Assembly: GCF_900115045.1 (NCBI RefSeq)
Contig: NZ_FOVC01000005.1
Coordinates: 62,001-126,000, forward strand
Length of the DNA: 64,000 bases
Direction: 5' to 3'
Source of the DNA: Izhakiella capsodis
Lineage (GTDB): Bacteria > Pseudomonadota > Gammaproteobacteria > Enterobacterales > Enterobacteriaceae
Under the pieces are notes generated by a model, which saw only the letters and a list, made by a program, of their open reading frames with translations, did not search any database and was not told the origin of the DNA. The translations under genes were made by a program, and so were the position numbers. This document shows, in pieces, positions 8,829 to 17,736 of the stretch (its first letter is position 1; every line of letters starts with the position of its first letter).

Positions 8829-8836
8829 GTTGATCT

Positions 8837-9610
8837 ATGTCTAGAAATAAATTAAAGGTAACCGATCTTCATAAGCGTTATGGTGAGCTTGAGGTGTTGA
8901 AGGGCGTATCGCTGCGCGCCAATGCAGGCGATGTCATCAGCATTATCGGCTCGTCTGGCTCAGGCAAAAGTACCTTTCTGCGCTGCATTAATTTCCTCGA
9001 AAAGCCTGGTGAAGGGTCGATTGCGCTCAATAACGAGAATATCAATCTGGTGCGTGACTCCGATGGTCAGCTTAAAGTAGCAAATAAAGAACAGCTACGC
9101 TTGCTGCGCACCCGATTAACGATGGTTTTCCAGCATTTCAATTTGTGGAGCCACATGACGGTGCTGGAAAACGTCATGGAGGCACCGATCCAGGTGCTGG
9201 GTTTGAGCAAGCAGGAGGCGCAACAACGTGCGGTGCACTACCTGGATAAGGTGGGAATAGACGAACGCGCGCGGGCCAAATATCCCATCAATTTATCTGG
9301 CGGGCAACAACAGCGCGTTTCTATTGCCCGTGCGTTGGCTATGGAGCCTGAAGTTCTGCTGTTTGATGAACCGACGTCTGCCCTCGATCCAGAACTGGTT
9401 GGTGAGGTGCTACGTATTATCCAAAAGCTGGCTGAAGAAGGAAAAACGATGGTGGTGGTTACCCACGAAATGGCGTTTGCCCGCCACGTTTCCAGCCACG
9501 TGATTTTCCTGCACCAGGGTAAAATTGAAGAAGAGGGAAAACCCGATGAGCTATTTGGTAACCCGAAAAGTACGCGCTTACAGCAATTTCTCTCCGGAGC
9601 GCTGAAATAG
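8837..9610 (+). CDS. hisP: Histidine ABC transporter ATP-binding protein HisP
   Basis: HisP is the ATPase subunit, acting as a dimer on the cytoplasmic face of HisQM. The 257 residues contain Walker A GSSGSGKST (38-46), the Q-loop in MVFQHFNLW, the ABC signature LSGGQQQRV, Walker B VLLFDEPTSALDP, and the switch histidine in VVTHEM. Length equals E. coli HisP (257). It is the last gene of the transporter operon. A modest inverted repeat at 9630-9649 may end the transcript. Confidence 0.98.
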   Translation: MSRNKLKVTDLHKRYGELEVLKGVSLRANAGDVISIIGSSGSGKSTFLRCINFLEKPGEGSIALNNENINLVRDSDGQLKVANKEQLRLLRTRLTMVFQHFNLWSHMTVLENVMEAPIQVLGLSKQEAQQRAVHYLDKVGIDERARAKYPINLSGGQQQRVSIARALAMEPEVLLFDEPTSALDPELVGEVLRIIQKLAEEGKTMVVVTHEMAFARHVSSHVIFLHQGKIEEEGKPDELFGNPKSTRLQQFLSGALK

Positions 9611-9629
9611 CCCAATAATAAACGCGGGT

Positions 9630-9649
9630 AGCGGGCATGCTGTCCCGCT
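9630..9649. terminator. Weak inverted repeat between convergent hisP and yfcH
   Basis: AGCGGG at 9630-9635 can pair with CCCGCT at 9644-9649. No good T-run follows on either strand, so this is only a candidate for ending hisP and/or yfcH transcripts. Confidence 0.35.
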
Positions 9650-9658
9650 CCGCCTTGA

Positions 9659-10552
9659 TTATACCAGGTCGGAAAGCGCGTTTTCCAGTTCACGAAAACG
9701 AAATGAAAAGCCTGAATCACTCAGTTTTTTCGGCAGTACATGCTGTCCTCCAAGCACCAGCACCGCGGATTCCCCCATGATCAGGCGGATAGCAAAAGCC
9801 GGAGTACGTATTAGCGCCGGACGATGCATTACTGCTCCCAGGATAGCTGAGAACTGCTCATTTCTGACTGCATAAGGTGCCACCATATTTATGGGGCCGC
9901 TCAATTCGCGATGTTTAATCAGCCACAGAACGCCTTCTACCAAGTCGTTGATGTGGATCCAAGGAAGATATTGTTTACCGTTACCGAGTGGGCCGCCAAG
10001 CCCGATTTTGAAGGGCAGTTTAATTTTGCTTAATGCGCCACCCGATTTTGTTAGCACAACGCCTGTGCGCAGCAGACAAACGCGAGTTTGGCTACTCTCA
10101 GCCTGCCGTGCCAGCGCTTCCCAGCGAGAGCAAAGCAAGTGGGTAAACTCGTGATGACCGGGATCGTTTTCGGTGAGTACCAGATCGTCGGTATTGCCAT
10201 AAAAGCCGGTTGCAGAGCCCGAAATCAATAGCTGAGGCGGCACTGTACTGGCTTTAATCAGCTCAACAATGCGTGCGGTAATTTGCCAGCGACTATCGCA
10301 AAGACGCTGTTTTTGTGCTTCACGCCAGCGTTTTTTGGCAATCGGTTCACCTGCCAGGTTGATGACGATATCGATGCCGTCCAAAGAGGTTTTTTGATGA
10401 AGGTCAGGCCATAAGTTAACGCGGTTATCCAGCTGCTCGCGTGCGCTGGCAACATCGCGCGTTACAACGCTCACCTGATGCTGACGGAAAAGTAAGGCCG
10501 GGATAATATGGCTGCCTATCAAACCTGTACCACCAGTAAACAAAATATGCAC
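9659..10552 (-). CDS. yfcH: TIGR01777 family NAD(P)-binding epimerase-like protein YfcH
   Basis: YfcH is an atypical short-chain dehydrogenase/epimerase-family protein of unknown substrate. It shows the Rossmann motif TGGTGLIG near the N-terminus, the conserved NLAGEPIAKKRW stretch, ISGSATGFYGN and GESAVLVLGGQ. A GTG start at 10552 is preferred over a TTG six codons upstream. It has an AAGGA ribosome site at eight-base spacing and gives 297 residues, equal to E. coli YfcH. In E. coli folX lies between yfcG and yfcH. Here only about 70 bases separate them, and folX is absent. Confidence 0.93.
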   Translation of the reverse strand: MHILFTGGTGLIGSHIIPALLFRQHQVSVVTRDVASAREQLDNRVNLWPDLHQKTSLDGIDIVINLAGEPIAKKRWREAQKQRLCDSRWQITARIVELIKASTVPPQLLISGSATGFYGNTDDLVLTENDPGHHEFTHLLCSRWEALARQAESSQTRVCLLRTGVVLTKSGGALSKIKLPFKIGLGGPLGNGKQYLPWIHINDLVEGVLWLIKHRELSGPINMVAPYAVRNEQFSAILGAVMHRPALIRTPAFAIRLIMGESAVLVLGGQHVLPKKLSDSGFSFRFRELENALSDLV

Positions 10553-10622
10553 GCTGACTTTCCTTCTCAAACATAATTAAATACCGTTTTTCTTTTTATC
10601 AGCATAGAATCAATGACAGGAT

Positions 10623-11255
10623 CTAGCTGATTTTCTGCATCATTTTTCTTACACGCTGGGTTGCCGGGCGGCTCTGAATGCGGGTGAACCAATTATGAAT
10701 AGACGGATAGTTTGTCAGATCAATACGCTGCTGCTGATGACAGTTTATCCAGGGCCAGATTGCCATATCGGCAATATTATAATGATCGCCTGTGACCCAG
10801 GGATTTTGCTCAAGCTGATGATTAAGCACTTTATATAGACCTTGAGTTTTTAGCTGAAAACGTTCGATAGCATAAGGAATAGTTTGCATGGCCACCTGAT
10901 TAAAATGATAATTTTGTTCGAATATTGGACCAAGCTCTGATGTTTGCCAGAATAACCATTGTAGGGTGATAGCGCGCTCGCGCCATTCCGCGCTAAGAAA
11001 TTTACCGCTTTTCTCCGCCAGATAAATAAGAATTGCCCCTGACTCAAACAGGGCAACTGGTTTACCACCGTCCACAGGTTGATAATCAACGATAGCCGGA
11101 GTTTTATTATTGGGTGAGATATTAAGAAAATACCTACCCGATGGCTCATTTTTATTAAGAATAATCTGTTTTAATTGATAGGGTGAAGCTGTTTCTTCTA
11201 AAAGGAGTGCAACTTTTTGTCCATTTGGCGTTGCTGAAAAATAGAGGTCGATCAT
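10623..11255 (-). CDS. yfcG: Glutathione S-transferase-like disulfide-bond oxidoreductase YfcG
   Basis: YfcG is a Nu-class GST homologue with disulfide-bond reductase activity using glutathione. The protein shows the N-terminal thioredoxin-like fold (MIDLYFSATPNGQKV), the glutathione-binding stretch NISPNNKTPAIVD and FESGAILIYLAEK. The helical C-terminal half includes LQWLFWQ, IPYAIERFQ and IADMAIWPW. The start at 11255 gives the family N-terminus. An alternative ATG four codons upstream (11267) cannot be excluded. The C-terminal tail after RSRPATQRV is shorter than in E. coli. The related GST gene yfcF next to it is broken. Confidence 0.93.
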   Translation of the reverse strand: MIDLYFSATPNGQKVALLLEETASPYQLKQIILNKNEPSGRYFLNISPNNKTPAIVDYQPVDGGKPVALFESGAILIYLAEKSGKFLSAEWRERAITLQWLFWQTSELGPIFEQNYHFNQVAMQTIPYAIERFQLKTQGLYKVLNHQLEQNPWVTGDHYNIADMAIWPWINCHQQQRIDLTNYPSIHNWFTRIQSRPATQRVRKMMQKIS

Positions 11256-11439
11256 GAGTTTATCCATTGTTCCAGTTTTTTGAGGCTATTGTTTAAAAAA
11301 ATATAGTGCAACTTTTTAAGTTTAAAAAAGAGGACTTTTTTGGAAATTATTTAACCGTATCCTTAACAACTATTGTCATTCCGGAAGAAAACCTATAAAC
11401 AAAAATTACTCGAAGCTGATTTTCTGATGAGAAATCAGG

Positions 11440-12076
11440 ATGAATAACCCAAATGTGACGCGTTGGTCAGATGGCTATTATTTTATCCCCTATATCACGT
11501 CGGTATATGTGGCACTATCTGAAAAAGACATATCTTTTACAGTCGAATGTGTCGATCTATCGCGTAACGGATAACAAAGTGAGGACTATACGGCTATTTC
11601 TCTTACACGTCGGGCGCCTGCGCTGGAGTTTGCCGGTTTTCACCTTTCTGAATCTTCAGCTAATGCTGAAAATTTTGAAGAGCGCTTTGCGCCACCAGAA
11701 TACGAGCGCCTTTATCCAGGCGATGGGGATCTGCGTGCCAGAACGCGCAAAGTTCAGGCATGGCTGTTAAGCGATCTTCATCCGCTATGGCAACGGCGTC
11801 CGACTGAGGTTATTTTTACAGGCAACGCTTTGTGCCTCGTGACGAAGCGGATGAGCAGACGGCGCAAAGCTGATCGCCGTCGCCACGCGCTGGCTGCTAT
11901 CAGGACAGCAAGATCTTTTCGGAAAGTGGTCAAAGGCGGATACCGATCTGGCTGTCATGCTAAATCGTCTGGTATTACATGGCGATTTGGTTCCTCAACA
12001 GTTGGCTGGATAGGCATATTTTCAGTGACTGCGGGCTTCGGTGCAGCTATGACTGGCCAAAGCTTGGCGTAAATAA
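11440..12076 (+). pseudogene. yfcF: Decayed yfcF (glutathione S-transferase family)
   Basis: Translated in pieces, this 637-base stretch gives nearly the whole of YfcF (214 residues in E. coli). Frame 1 from the ATG at 11440 reads TRWSDGYYFIPYITSVYVAL, then a TAA at 11572, then TRRAPALEF..LSESSANAENFEERFAPPEYERLYP and VQAWLLSDLHPLWQRRPTEV. A shift near 11825 moves to RFVPRDEADEQTAQ. A second shift near 11873 moves to LFGKWSKADTDLAVMLNRLVLHGD, followed by TAG (12011), TGA at a Trp position (12026), another TGA (12050), and the normal end TAA at 12074. The decay looks recent because similarity is high throughout. Confidence 0.9.
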
Positions 12077-12258
12077 TCATGATATCGGTCTGGCCTGCTG
12101 GTTGCTTACGCTGAGCGTAGCCAGTAGTCTGTGGTGGCTCATGTAGCTAATTACGCCGCTATTCGGGAACCATACACCGGCAGACTGAGAGACCGGGATG
12201 GGATCAATTGCCGCGCCAGAGGCGAGGCAAAGTTAAGGCTGAACATTAAGGATAACGA
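12077..12258. other. Gene-free stretch where yfcE would be expected
   Basis: In E. coli the phosphodiesterase gene yfcE lies between yfcF and yfcD. This 182-base gap is too short to hold it, and no frame shows recognisable YfcE motifs such as the metal-binding GDVLNHG. A short frame at 12131 has no homologue I recognise. Confidence 0.5.
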
Positions 12259-12792
12259 ATGTTGGAGCAACAGCAGGGCGGAGAGTGGGTGGATATCGTT
12301 GATGAAAATAATAACGTAATCGCACAGGCCAGCCGTGTCCAAATGCGTGCGCAATGCTTGCGTCATCGTGCCACCTACATTGTGGTGCATGATGGGATGG
12401 GAAAAATTTTGGTTCAGCGTCGCACTGATACCAAAGACTTCATGCCAGGGATGCTGGATGCCACTGCCGGTGGCGTAGTACAAAGCGGAGAGATATTGCT
12501 GGACTCTGCCCGCCGGGAAGCAGAAGAAGAGTTAGGCATTGCTGATGTTCCCTTTGCTGAGCATGGCATTTTTTACTTTGAAGATGCGCATTGCCGCGTC
12601 TGGGGCGGGTTATTTAGCTGCGTCTCTCGTGGTCCTTTTGCTATGCAGGAAGAGGAAGTTGAAGACGTTTACTGGATGAAACCGGAAGAAATTACTGCGC
12701 GTTGTGATGAGTTTACACCGGACTCGCTCAAAGCTTTATCGTTATGGATCAGCCGCTATAGCGAAGCCGAAAGGAGCACAGCAGTAGGTTGA
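12259..12792 (+). CDS. yfcD: Nudix hydrolase YfcD
   Basis: This is a Nudix-family hydrolase of unsettled substrate. Relatives act on nucleoside diphosphate derivatives or isopentenyl diphosphate-like molecules. The Nudix box (G-x5-E-x7-R-E-x2-EE-x-G) is complete: GVVQSGE, seven residues, then REAEEELGI at about residues 73-95. Length is 177 residues against about 180 for E. coli YfcD. It is convergent with pta and ends at a bidirectional terminator. Confidence 0.94.
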   Translation: MLEQQQGGEWVDIVDENNNVIAQASRVQMRAQCLRHRATYIVVHDGMGKILVQRRTDTKDFMPGMLDATAGGVVQSGEILLDSARREAEEELGIADVPFAEHGIFYFEDAHCRVWGGLFSCVSRGPFAMQEEEVEDVYWMKPEEITARCDEFTPDSLKALSLWISRYSEAERSTAVG

Positions 12793-12816
12793 GTAACGCT
12801 GTGGTTCCGGCCACAA

Positions 12817-12842
12817 AAAAGGGACCGGGCAAGGTCCCTTTT
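12817..12842. terminator. Bidirectional terminator between yfcD and pta
   Basis: AAAAGGGACC (12817-12826) pairs with GGTCCCTTTT (12833-12842) around a six-base loop. A-runs and T-runs flank both sides, so it can end yfcD on the plus strand and pta on the minus strand. Confidence 0.9.
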
Positions 12843-12868
12843 GGTGTTTAACGGTCACCAGCAGTCGA

Positions 12869-15025
12869 TTACACTTTCTGTTCTGCCGCCTGCTGCGCCT
12901 GAATTGCCGTCAGGGCGATGGTGTAGACGATATCATCAACCAGTGCGCCGCGAGACAAGTCATTAACCGGCTTACGCATCCCTTGTAGCATCGGACCGAT
13001 AGAGATCAGATCGGCGGAACGCTGTACCGCTTTGTAAGTGGTGTTACCGGTATTCAGATCAGGGAAGATGAATACCGTAGCGCGCCCTGCAACCGGTGAG
13101 TTCGGCGCTTTAGATCGGGCTACGTCAGCCATAATTGCCGCGTCGTATTGCAGCGGACCGTCGATAATCAGGTCAGGGCGTTTCTCCTGAGCCAGACGGG
13201 TAGCCTCGCGGACTTTATCTACATCACTACCAGCGCCTGAGTCGCCTGTAGAGTAGGAGATCATGGCTACTCGCGGCTCGATACCGAAGGCGATGGCTGA
13301 ATCGGCGGACTGAATAGCAATTTCGGCCAGCTGCTCTGGATTCGGATCGGGGTTGATCGCGCAGTCGCCGTAAACCAAAACCTGTTCCGGCAGCAACATA
13401 AAGAATACTGAAGAAACCAGCGAACTGTTTGGCGCAGTTTTAATCAGCTGCAGCGGTGGCCGAATGGTGTTGGCGGTAGTATGTACTGCGCCGGAAACCA
13501 GACCATCGACTTCAGCACGTTCCAGCATCATGGTGCCAAGTACCACGTTGTCTTCTAACTGCTCACGAGCGACAACTTCAGTCAGACCTTTACTCTTACG
13601 CAGCTCAACCATGCGCGCCACGTAATTATTACGAGCAACATGCGGATCGATAATCTCAACGCCTTTACCCAGCGTCACGCCCTGGGCTGCTGCCACACGT
13701 TGGATTTCTTCCGGATTACCCAGCAAAACGCAGGTAGCAATACCACGTTCGGCGCAGATAGCGGCGGCTTTAACCGTTCGTGGCTCGTCGCCTTCTGGAA
13801 GTACGATACGTTTGCCCGCTTTACGTGCCAGCTCGGTGAGCTGATAGCGGAAGGCCGGGGGGGAAAGGCGACGGCTACGCTCAGATTCCGCAGTCAGTGA
13901 TTCAATCCAGTCCGGATTGATGAAGCTTGCGACATATTCCTGAATTTTTTCTACGCGCTGTGTATCGTCAACCGGTACTTCCAGATTAAAACTTTGCAGG
14001 CTGAGTGAGGTCTGCCAGGTGTTTGTTGGCACCATAAATATTGGCAGACCGGTTGTCTGGAAGGCGCGTTCGCAAAGTTTGCTAATGCGCTCATCAATTT
14101 CATAACCACCGGTCAGCAGAATTGCACCGATTTCCAGCCCATTCATCGCTGCAAGGCAGGCAGCTACAAGAACGTCAGGACGGTCGGCAGAGGTTACCAG
14201 CAGTGAACCCGGGCGGAAATGCTCCAGCATATGCTGTAAGCTACGTGCGCAGAAAGTGACTGAGCGTACGCGGCGGGTGGCAATATCACCCTCATTTATT
14301 ATCCGGGCGTTCAGGTGGCGGCACATATCGATAGCGCGTGTGGCGATCAGGTCAAAACTCCATGGCACGCAGCCGAGTACCGGAAGCGGGCTGTTGGCAA
14401 ACAACACGTTGGGATCGATATTAGCCACGCTGGCTTTATTTGAGTCGTCAAAAATTTCCGATAAATCCGGACGAGTGCGTCCCTGATCGTCCACCGGGGC
14501 ATTCAGCTTATTGATAATTACGCCGGTGATATTTTTGTTCTTACTGCCACCAAAACTACTCTGGGTCAGTTTGATACGCTCCATCAACTCTGCCGGTGAA
14601 TCATTGCCCAGCGACATTACGAATACAATTTCTGCGTTGAGCGTTTTGGCAATTTCGTAATTAAGCGCAGAGGCAAACTGGTGTTTACGAGTAGGTACCA
14701 GACCTTCAAGCAGCACAACCTCAGCATCGCGGGTGTTTTCATGAAAACGCGCGATGATCTCCTCCATCAGCACGTCCTGCTGGTTAGTACTCAGCAGTGA
14801 TTCAACGTAACTCATCGTCAGCGGGTTGGCAGTAGGAATAGAGGAGTTCTTACGCAGAATAGTGGTGGTTTGATCAGGATGATCCCCGCCGCTTCGTGGC
14901 TGAGCGATGGGTTTAAACACACTCAGGCGCACGCCTTTGCGCTCCATTGCGCGGATTACGCCGAGACTGACGCTGGTGAGACCGGTACTGGTGCTGGTGG
15001 GTATTAACATTATTGTACGTGACAC
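12869..15025 (-). CDS. pta: Phosphate acetyltransferase
   Basis: Pta interconverts acetyl-CoA and acetyl phosphate, working with AckA in acetate overflow and reuse. It is a long three-part enterobacterial Pta. The N-terminal P-loop-like domain begins IIMLIPTSTSTGLTSVSLG (reading IMLIP here) and includes VVLLEGLVPTRKHQF. A DRTGG domain sits in the middle. The catalytic PTA_PTB domain begins around RKAGKRIVLPEGDEPRTVKA and includes VDGLVSGAVHTTANTIRP. The GTG start at 15025 is preferred over an upstream ATG because GAGAGG lies six bases before it and E. coli pta also starts with GTG. That gives 718 residues (E. coli 714). It is downstream of ackA by 69 bases. Confidence 0.97.
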   Translation of the reverse strand: MSRTIMLIPTSTSTGLTSVSLGVIRAMERKGVRLSVFKPIAQPRSGGDHPDQTTTILRKNSSIPTANPLTMSYVESLLSTNQQDVLMEEIIARFHENTRDAEVVLLEGLVPTRKHQFASALNYEIAKTLNAEIVFVMSLGNDSPAELMERIKLTQSSFGGSKNKNITGVIINKLNAPVDDQGRTRPDLSEIFDDSNKASVANIDPNVLFANSPLPVLGCVPWSFDLIATRAIDMCRHLNARIINEGDIATRRVRSVTFCARSLQHMLEHFRPGSLLVTSADRPDVLVAACLAAMNGLEIGAILLTGGYEIDERISKLCERAFQTTGLPIFMVPTNTWQTSLSLQSFNLEVPVDDTQRVEKIQEYVASFINPDWIESLTAESERSRRLSPPAFRYQLTELARKAGKRIVLPEGDEPRTVKAAAICAERGIATCVLLGNPEEIQRVAAAQGVTLGKGVEIIDPHVARNNYVARMVELRKSKGLTEVVAREQLEDNVVLGTMMLERAEVDGLVSGAVHTTANTIRPPLQLIKTAPNSSLVSSVFFMLLPEQVLVYGDCAINPDPNPEQLAEIAIQSADSAIAFGIEPRVAMISYSTGDSGAGSDVDKVREATRLAQEKRPDLIIDGPLQYDAAIMADVARSKAPNSPVAGRATVFIFPDLNTGNTTYKAVQRSADLISIGPMLQGMRKPVNDLSRGALVDDIVYTIALTAIQAQQAAEQKV

Positions 15026-15094
15026 AATAAACCTCTCAGGCAATTTACTGAGTGTCTGGAAAAGCGCCGCCAGCGGCTGCTGACGGCGGAGTGC

Positions 15095-16297
15095 TTATGC
15101 AGTCAGGCGCGCCGCATCCTGAGCGATAACCAGTTCTTCGTTGGTTGGGATAACCAGAGCAGGGCGGCTACCTTCTTTATTAATAAAGCCGGCGTTGCCA
15201 AAACGTGCTGCCAGATTGCGTTCATGATCGACTTCAAAGCCCAGCAGACCCAGTTTTGCCAGCGTAATTTCACGCACCATTGCGGCATTTTCGCCGATAC
15301 CGCCAGTGAATATCACCGCATCAAGTCGGCCTTCCATCAGAGCGCTGTAGGAGCCGATGTACTTCGCCAGTCGATGGCAGTAAACATCCATTGCGCGCTT
15401 AGCATCTTCTTTCTGCGAGTAGTTGTCTTCAACGTAGCGACAATCACTGGTTATTTCTGTCAGCCCAAGCAAGCCGGACTCCTTGGTCAGCAGCTTGTTG
15501 ATGGCATCAACGCTCATGCCCAGGCTGTCATGCAGGAAAAATATAATCGCCGGATCGATATCACCGCTACGCGTACCCATGACCAAACCTTCCAGCGGTG
15601 TCAGCCCCATAGAAGTATCTACGCTCTGGCCATTACGAATGGCGGAAACAGAGCCACCGTTGCCCAGATGGCAGGTGATGAGATTTAGCGTTTCTATCGG
15701 CTTATTGAGAAAGCCTGACGCTTGCTGGGTGACATAATAGTGGCTGGTGCCGTGAGCGCCGTAACGGCGAACGCCATGCTCTTTGTAAAGATTGTAAGGC
15801 AGCGCGTACAGGTAAGATTCTTCAGGCATACTTTGGTGGAACGCAGTATCAAAAACGGCCACATTTTTCGTAGAGAGATGTGGAAAGTTTTTCATCGCTT
15901 CGTTGATACCAATAAGGTGTGCGGGATTATGCAGTGGTGCGAAGGAAGAGGCATCTTTTATCGCCTGGACCACCTTGTCAGAGATAAGGACAGACTGAGT
16001 AAATGCTTCACCGCCGTGAACGATACGATGGCCAATTGCGGTAATTTGCGCCGAAAGATCGGGTTTTTTTGCCAGAATCTGTTGGCTAATGAAGTCAAGT
16101 GCTTCGCTGTGGGCGGCGCCAGCCCCCAGTGGTGCTTCTTGCTTGCCGCCATCGATTTTCCATTTAATACGGGCTTCAGGAAGATGAAAACATTCGGCCA
16201 GGCCGGAAAGGAACTCTTCACCGTCAGCGGGATTGATGATCGCAAACTTAAGTGATGAACTGCCGCAGTTCAGAACCAATACTAACTTACTCGACAT
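15095..16297 (-). CDS. ackA: Acetate kinase
   Basis: AckA transfers phosphate between acetyl phosphate and ADP, generating ATP and acetate. The acetyl phosphate pool also feeds response regulators such as RcsB encoded in this window. The 400 residues equal E. coli AckA. The ASKHA fold is shown by VLNCGSSSLKF (N10), GHRIVHGGE, FDTAFHQSMPE, HLGNGGSVSA, VFTGGIGENA (reading IFTGGIGENA here) and the C-terminal PTNEELVIAQDAARL. It is the first gene of the ackA-pta pair, transcribed away from yfbV. Confidence 0.98.
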   Translation of the reverse strand: MSSKLVLVLNCGSSSLKFAIINPADGEEFLSGLAECFHLPEARIKWKIDGGKQEAPLGAGAAHSEALDFISQQILAKKPDLSAQITAIGHRIVHGGEAFTQSVLISDKVVQAIKDASSFAPLHNPAHLIGINEAMKNFPHLSTKNVAVFDTAFHQSMPEESYLYALPYNLYKEHGVRRYGAHGTSHYYVTQQASGFLNKPIETLNLITCHLGNGGSVSAIRNGQSVDTSMGLTPLEGLVMGTRSGDIDPAIIFFLHDSLGMSVDAINKLLTKESGLLGLTEITSDCRYVEDNYSQKEDAKRAMDVYCHRLAKYIGSYSALMEGRLDAVIFTGGIGENAAMVREITLAKLGLLGFEVDHERNLAARFGNAGFINKEGSRPALVIPTNEELVIAQDAARLTA

Positions 16298-16622
16298 GGA
16301 AGTACCTATTTATCAAAAATGGCGAAAAAAAACTCAATCAGGTGATCAGCGTAGCGTATGAAAGCTGTTGCATTAATGATTGGTGTCATGCTATCGATAA
16401 AAATCGGAGTCATTTTAAAAAAATAATGCAAAAAATGCTCATTTTTTTGAAGGTGGGTGCCAGGAACTCGCTGACTAAGGATTTTAGTATGACGCATGTT
16501 CAGGAATGAAATTGTGCTCAGGATAACCAAGGCCACCCGTAAAGACAAAATATTTTGAAAGTTACACGGTAAAGTGTTTTAGAGAGTTTTTTTAAATTTT
16601 CAAGTAGAAGACGAGGTCAGCT
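16298..16622. other. Divergent ackA / yfbV intergenic region
   Basis: This 325-base region must hold the promoters of ackA-pta (minus) and yfbV (plus). It is AT-rich, especially at 16415-16450 and 16560-16605. No convincing operator or small-RNA gene was recognised by eye, and the short frames here show no known domain. Confidence 0.5.
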
Positions 16623-17075
16623 ATGGCGAATGATTCAGATTCGATCAGTGGATTTAAGCTGTTCCAGCGCGGTCAGCATTACATGAAAACATGGCCTGTA
16701 GAGAAACAGCTTGCGCCTGTGTTTCCAGAGAATCGTGTCATCAGAGCCACGCGCTTCGCTGTACGGTTTATGCCGCCGGTTGCTGCATTTGTACTTTGTT
16801 GGCAGGTGGCCCTGGGCGGACAATTAGGGCCAGCTGTAGCAACAGCACTCTTCGCTTGCAGCTTACCAATGCAAGGTTTGTGGTGGCTGGGGAAACGTTC
16901 TGTCAGGCCTTTGCCACCGGCTTTGCTTCGCTGGTTTAATGAGGTTCGTGCCAGGCTGGCTGAATCAGGTCAGGCGCTGGCACCGATTGAAGGTCATCCC
17001 ACCTATCAGGCGCTGGCTGATATACTCAAACGGGCTTTCCGACAGCTCGATAAAACCTTCCTCGACGATCTTTAA
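16623..17075 (+). CDS. yfbV: UPF0208 inner-membrane protein YfbV
   Basis: YfbV is a two-span membrane protein of unknown molecular function. In E. coli it has been linked to Ter macrodomain insulation. The 150-residue protein (E. coli 151) has the conserved FKLFQRGQHYMKTWP N-terminal block and VFPENRVIRATRFA. Two hydrophobic segments are at about residues 50-64 and 67-88, followed by a soluble tail beginning WFNEVRARLAESG. The ATG at 16623 is preceded by GAGGTCAGCT. It is divergent from ackA. Confidence 0.95.
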   Translation: MANDSDSISGFKLFQRGQHYMKTWPVEKQLAPVFPENRVIRATRFAVRFMPPVAAFVLCWQVALGGQLGPAVATALFACSLPMQGLWWLGKRSVRPLPPALLRWFNEVRARLAESGQALAPIEGHPTYQALADILKRAFRQLDKTFLDDL

Positions 17076-17224
17076 TCCCATTGGCTTTGGCGCGGGGAAC
17101 TATATTTCCTGTCTTCCTGCGCTACATCAAATTCGCGCACCCTTCCGTTTCTTGCAATTTTATCTCTGTGGCATGCTCCTTGCCTTAACAGAAACTAACT
17201 TTCGCAGCCTCACAGGAGCTCATC

Positions 17225-17722
17225 ATGGATATATCTCATGCACAGCGATTAATCATTTCCAACCAGTATCGTCTTCTGGCGTTGCTGGAGCCGACACAAG
17301 AGAAACACTACCGCCGATTGAGTACTATCGTTGAGCGCGGTTACGGTCTACAAATGCGCGAGTTGGAGTGCGAGCTTGGAGTGTTGATAAGCGAAGAGAC
17401 CTGTCGGAATGTTGTTCAAACAATGGAGATGTATCATGCGCTCCAGGTGTCATGGAATAATCTGAAAGAAAAAAATGGTATTAATGAACGTCGGCTGAGT
17501 TTTCTGGGTTTTGATGCTGCCACTGAAGGTCAGTTACTGGGATATGTGCGCTTTTTGATTGAAAGCGAAGGACGTTATTCTGATTTTGATGCGGGTCAGC
17601 ATGGATTCAATGCCCAAACGCCAATGTGGGAAAAGTATCAACGAATGCTGGCTATTTGGCAAACTTGCCCACGGCAATATCATTTAAGTTCAAACGAGAT
17701 AGCGCAAGTCCTTGATGCCTGA
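17225..17722 (+). CDS. yfbU: UPF0304 family protein YfbU
   Basis: YfbU is a small cytoplasmic helical protein of unknown function, linked in some E. coli work to cell-death phenotypes on overexpression. The 165-residue protein keeps the family signatures AQRLIISNQYR, RGYGLQMRELE, FLGFDAATEGQLLGYVRF, FDAGQHGFNAQTPMWEKYQRML and CPRQYHLS. It begins 149 bases after yfbV and precedes the decayed yfbT, the E. coli order. Confidence 0.95.
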   Translation: MDISHAQRLIISNQYRLLALLEPTQEKHYRRLSTIVERGYGLQMRELECELGVLISEETCRNVVQTMEMYHALQVSWNNLKEKNGINERRLSFLGFDAATEGQLLGYVRFLIESEGRYSDFDAGQHGFNAQTPMWEKYQRMLAIWQTCPRQYHLSSNEIAQVLDA

Positions 17723-17736
17723 TAAGGTATAATGTA

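Noticed and set aside
12131..12319. Frame before yfcD as a yfcE remnant
   Set aside because: None of the metallophosphoesterase motifs could be read in any frame.
15722..16255. 177-codon plus-strand frame over ackA
   Set aside because: It is antisense to the intact ackA gene with no homologue features.
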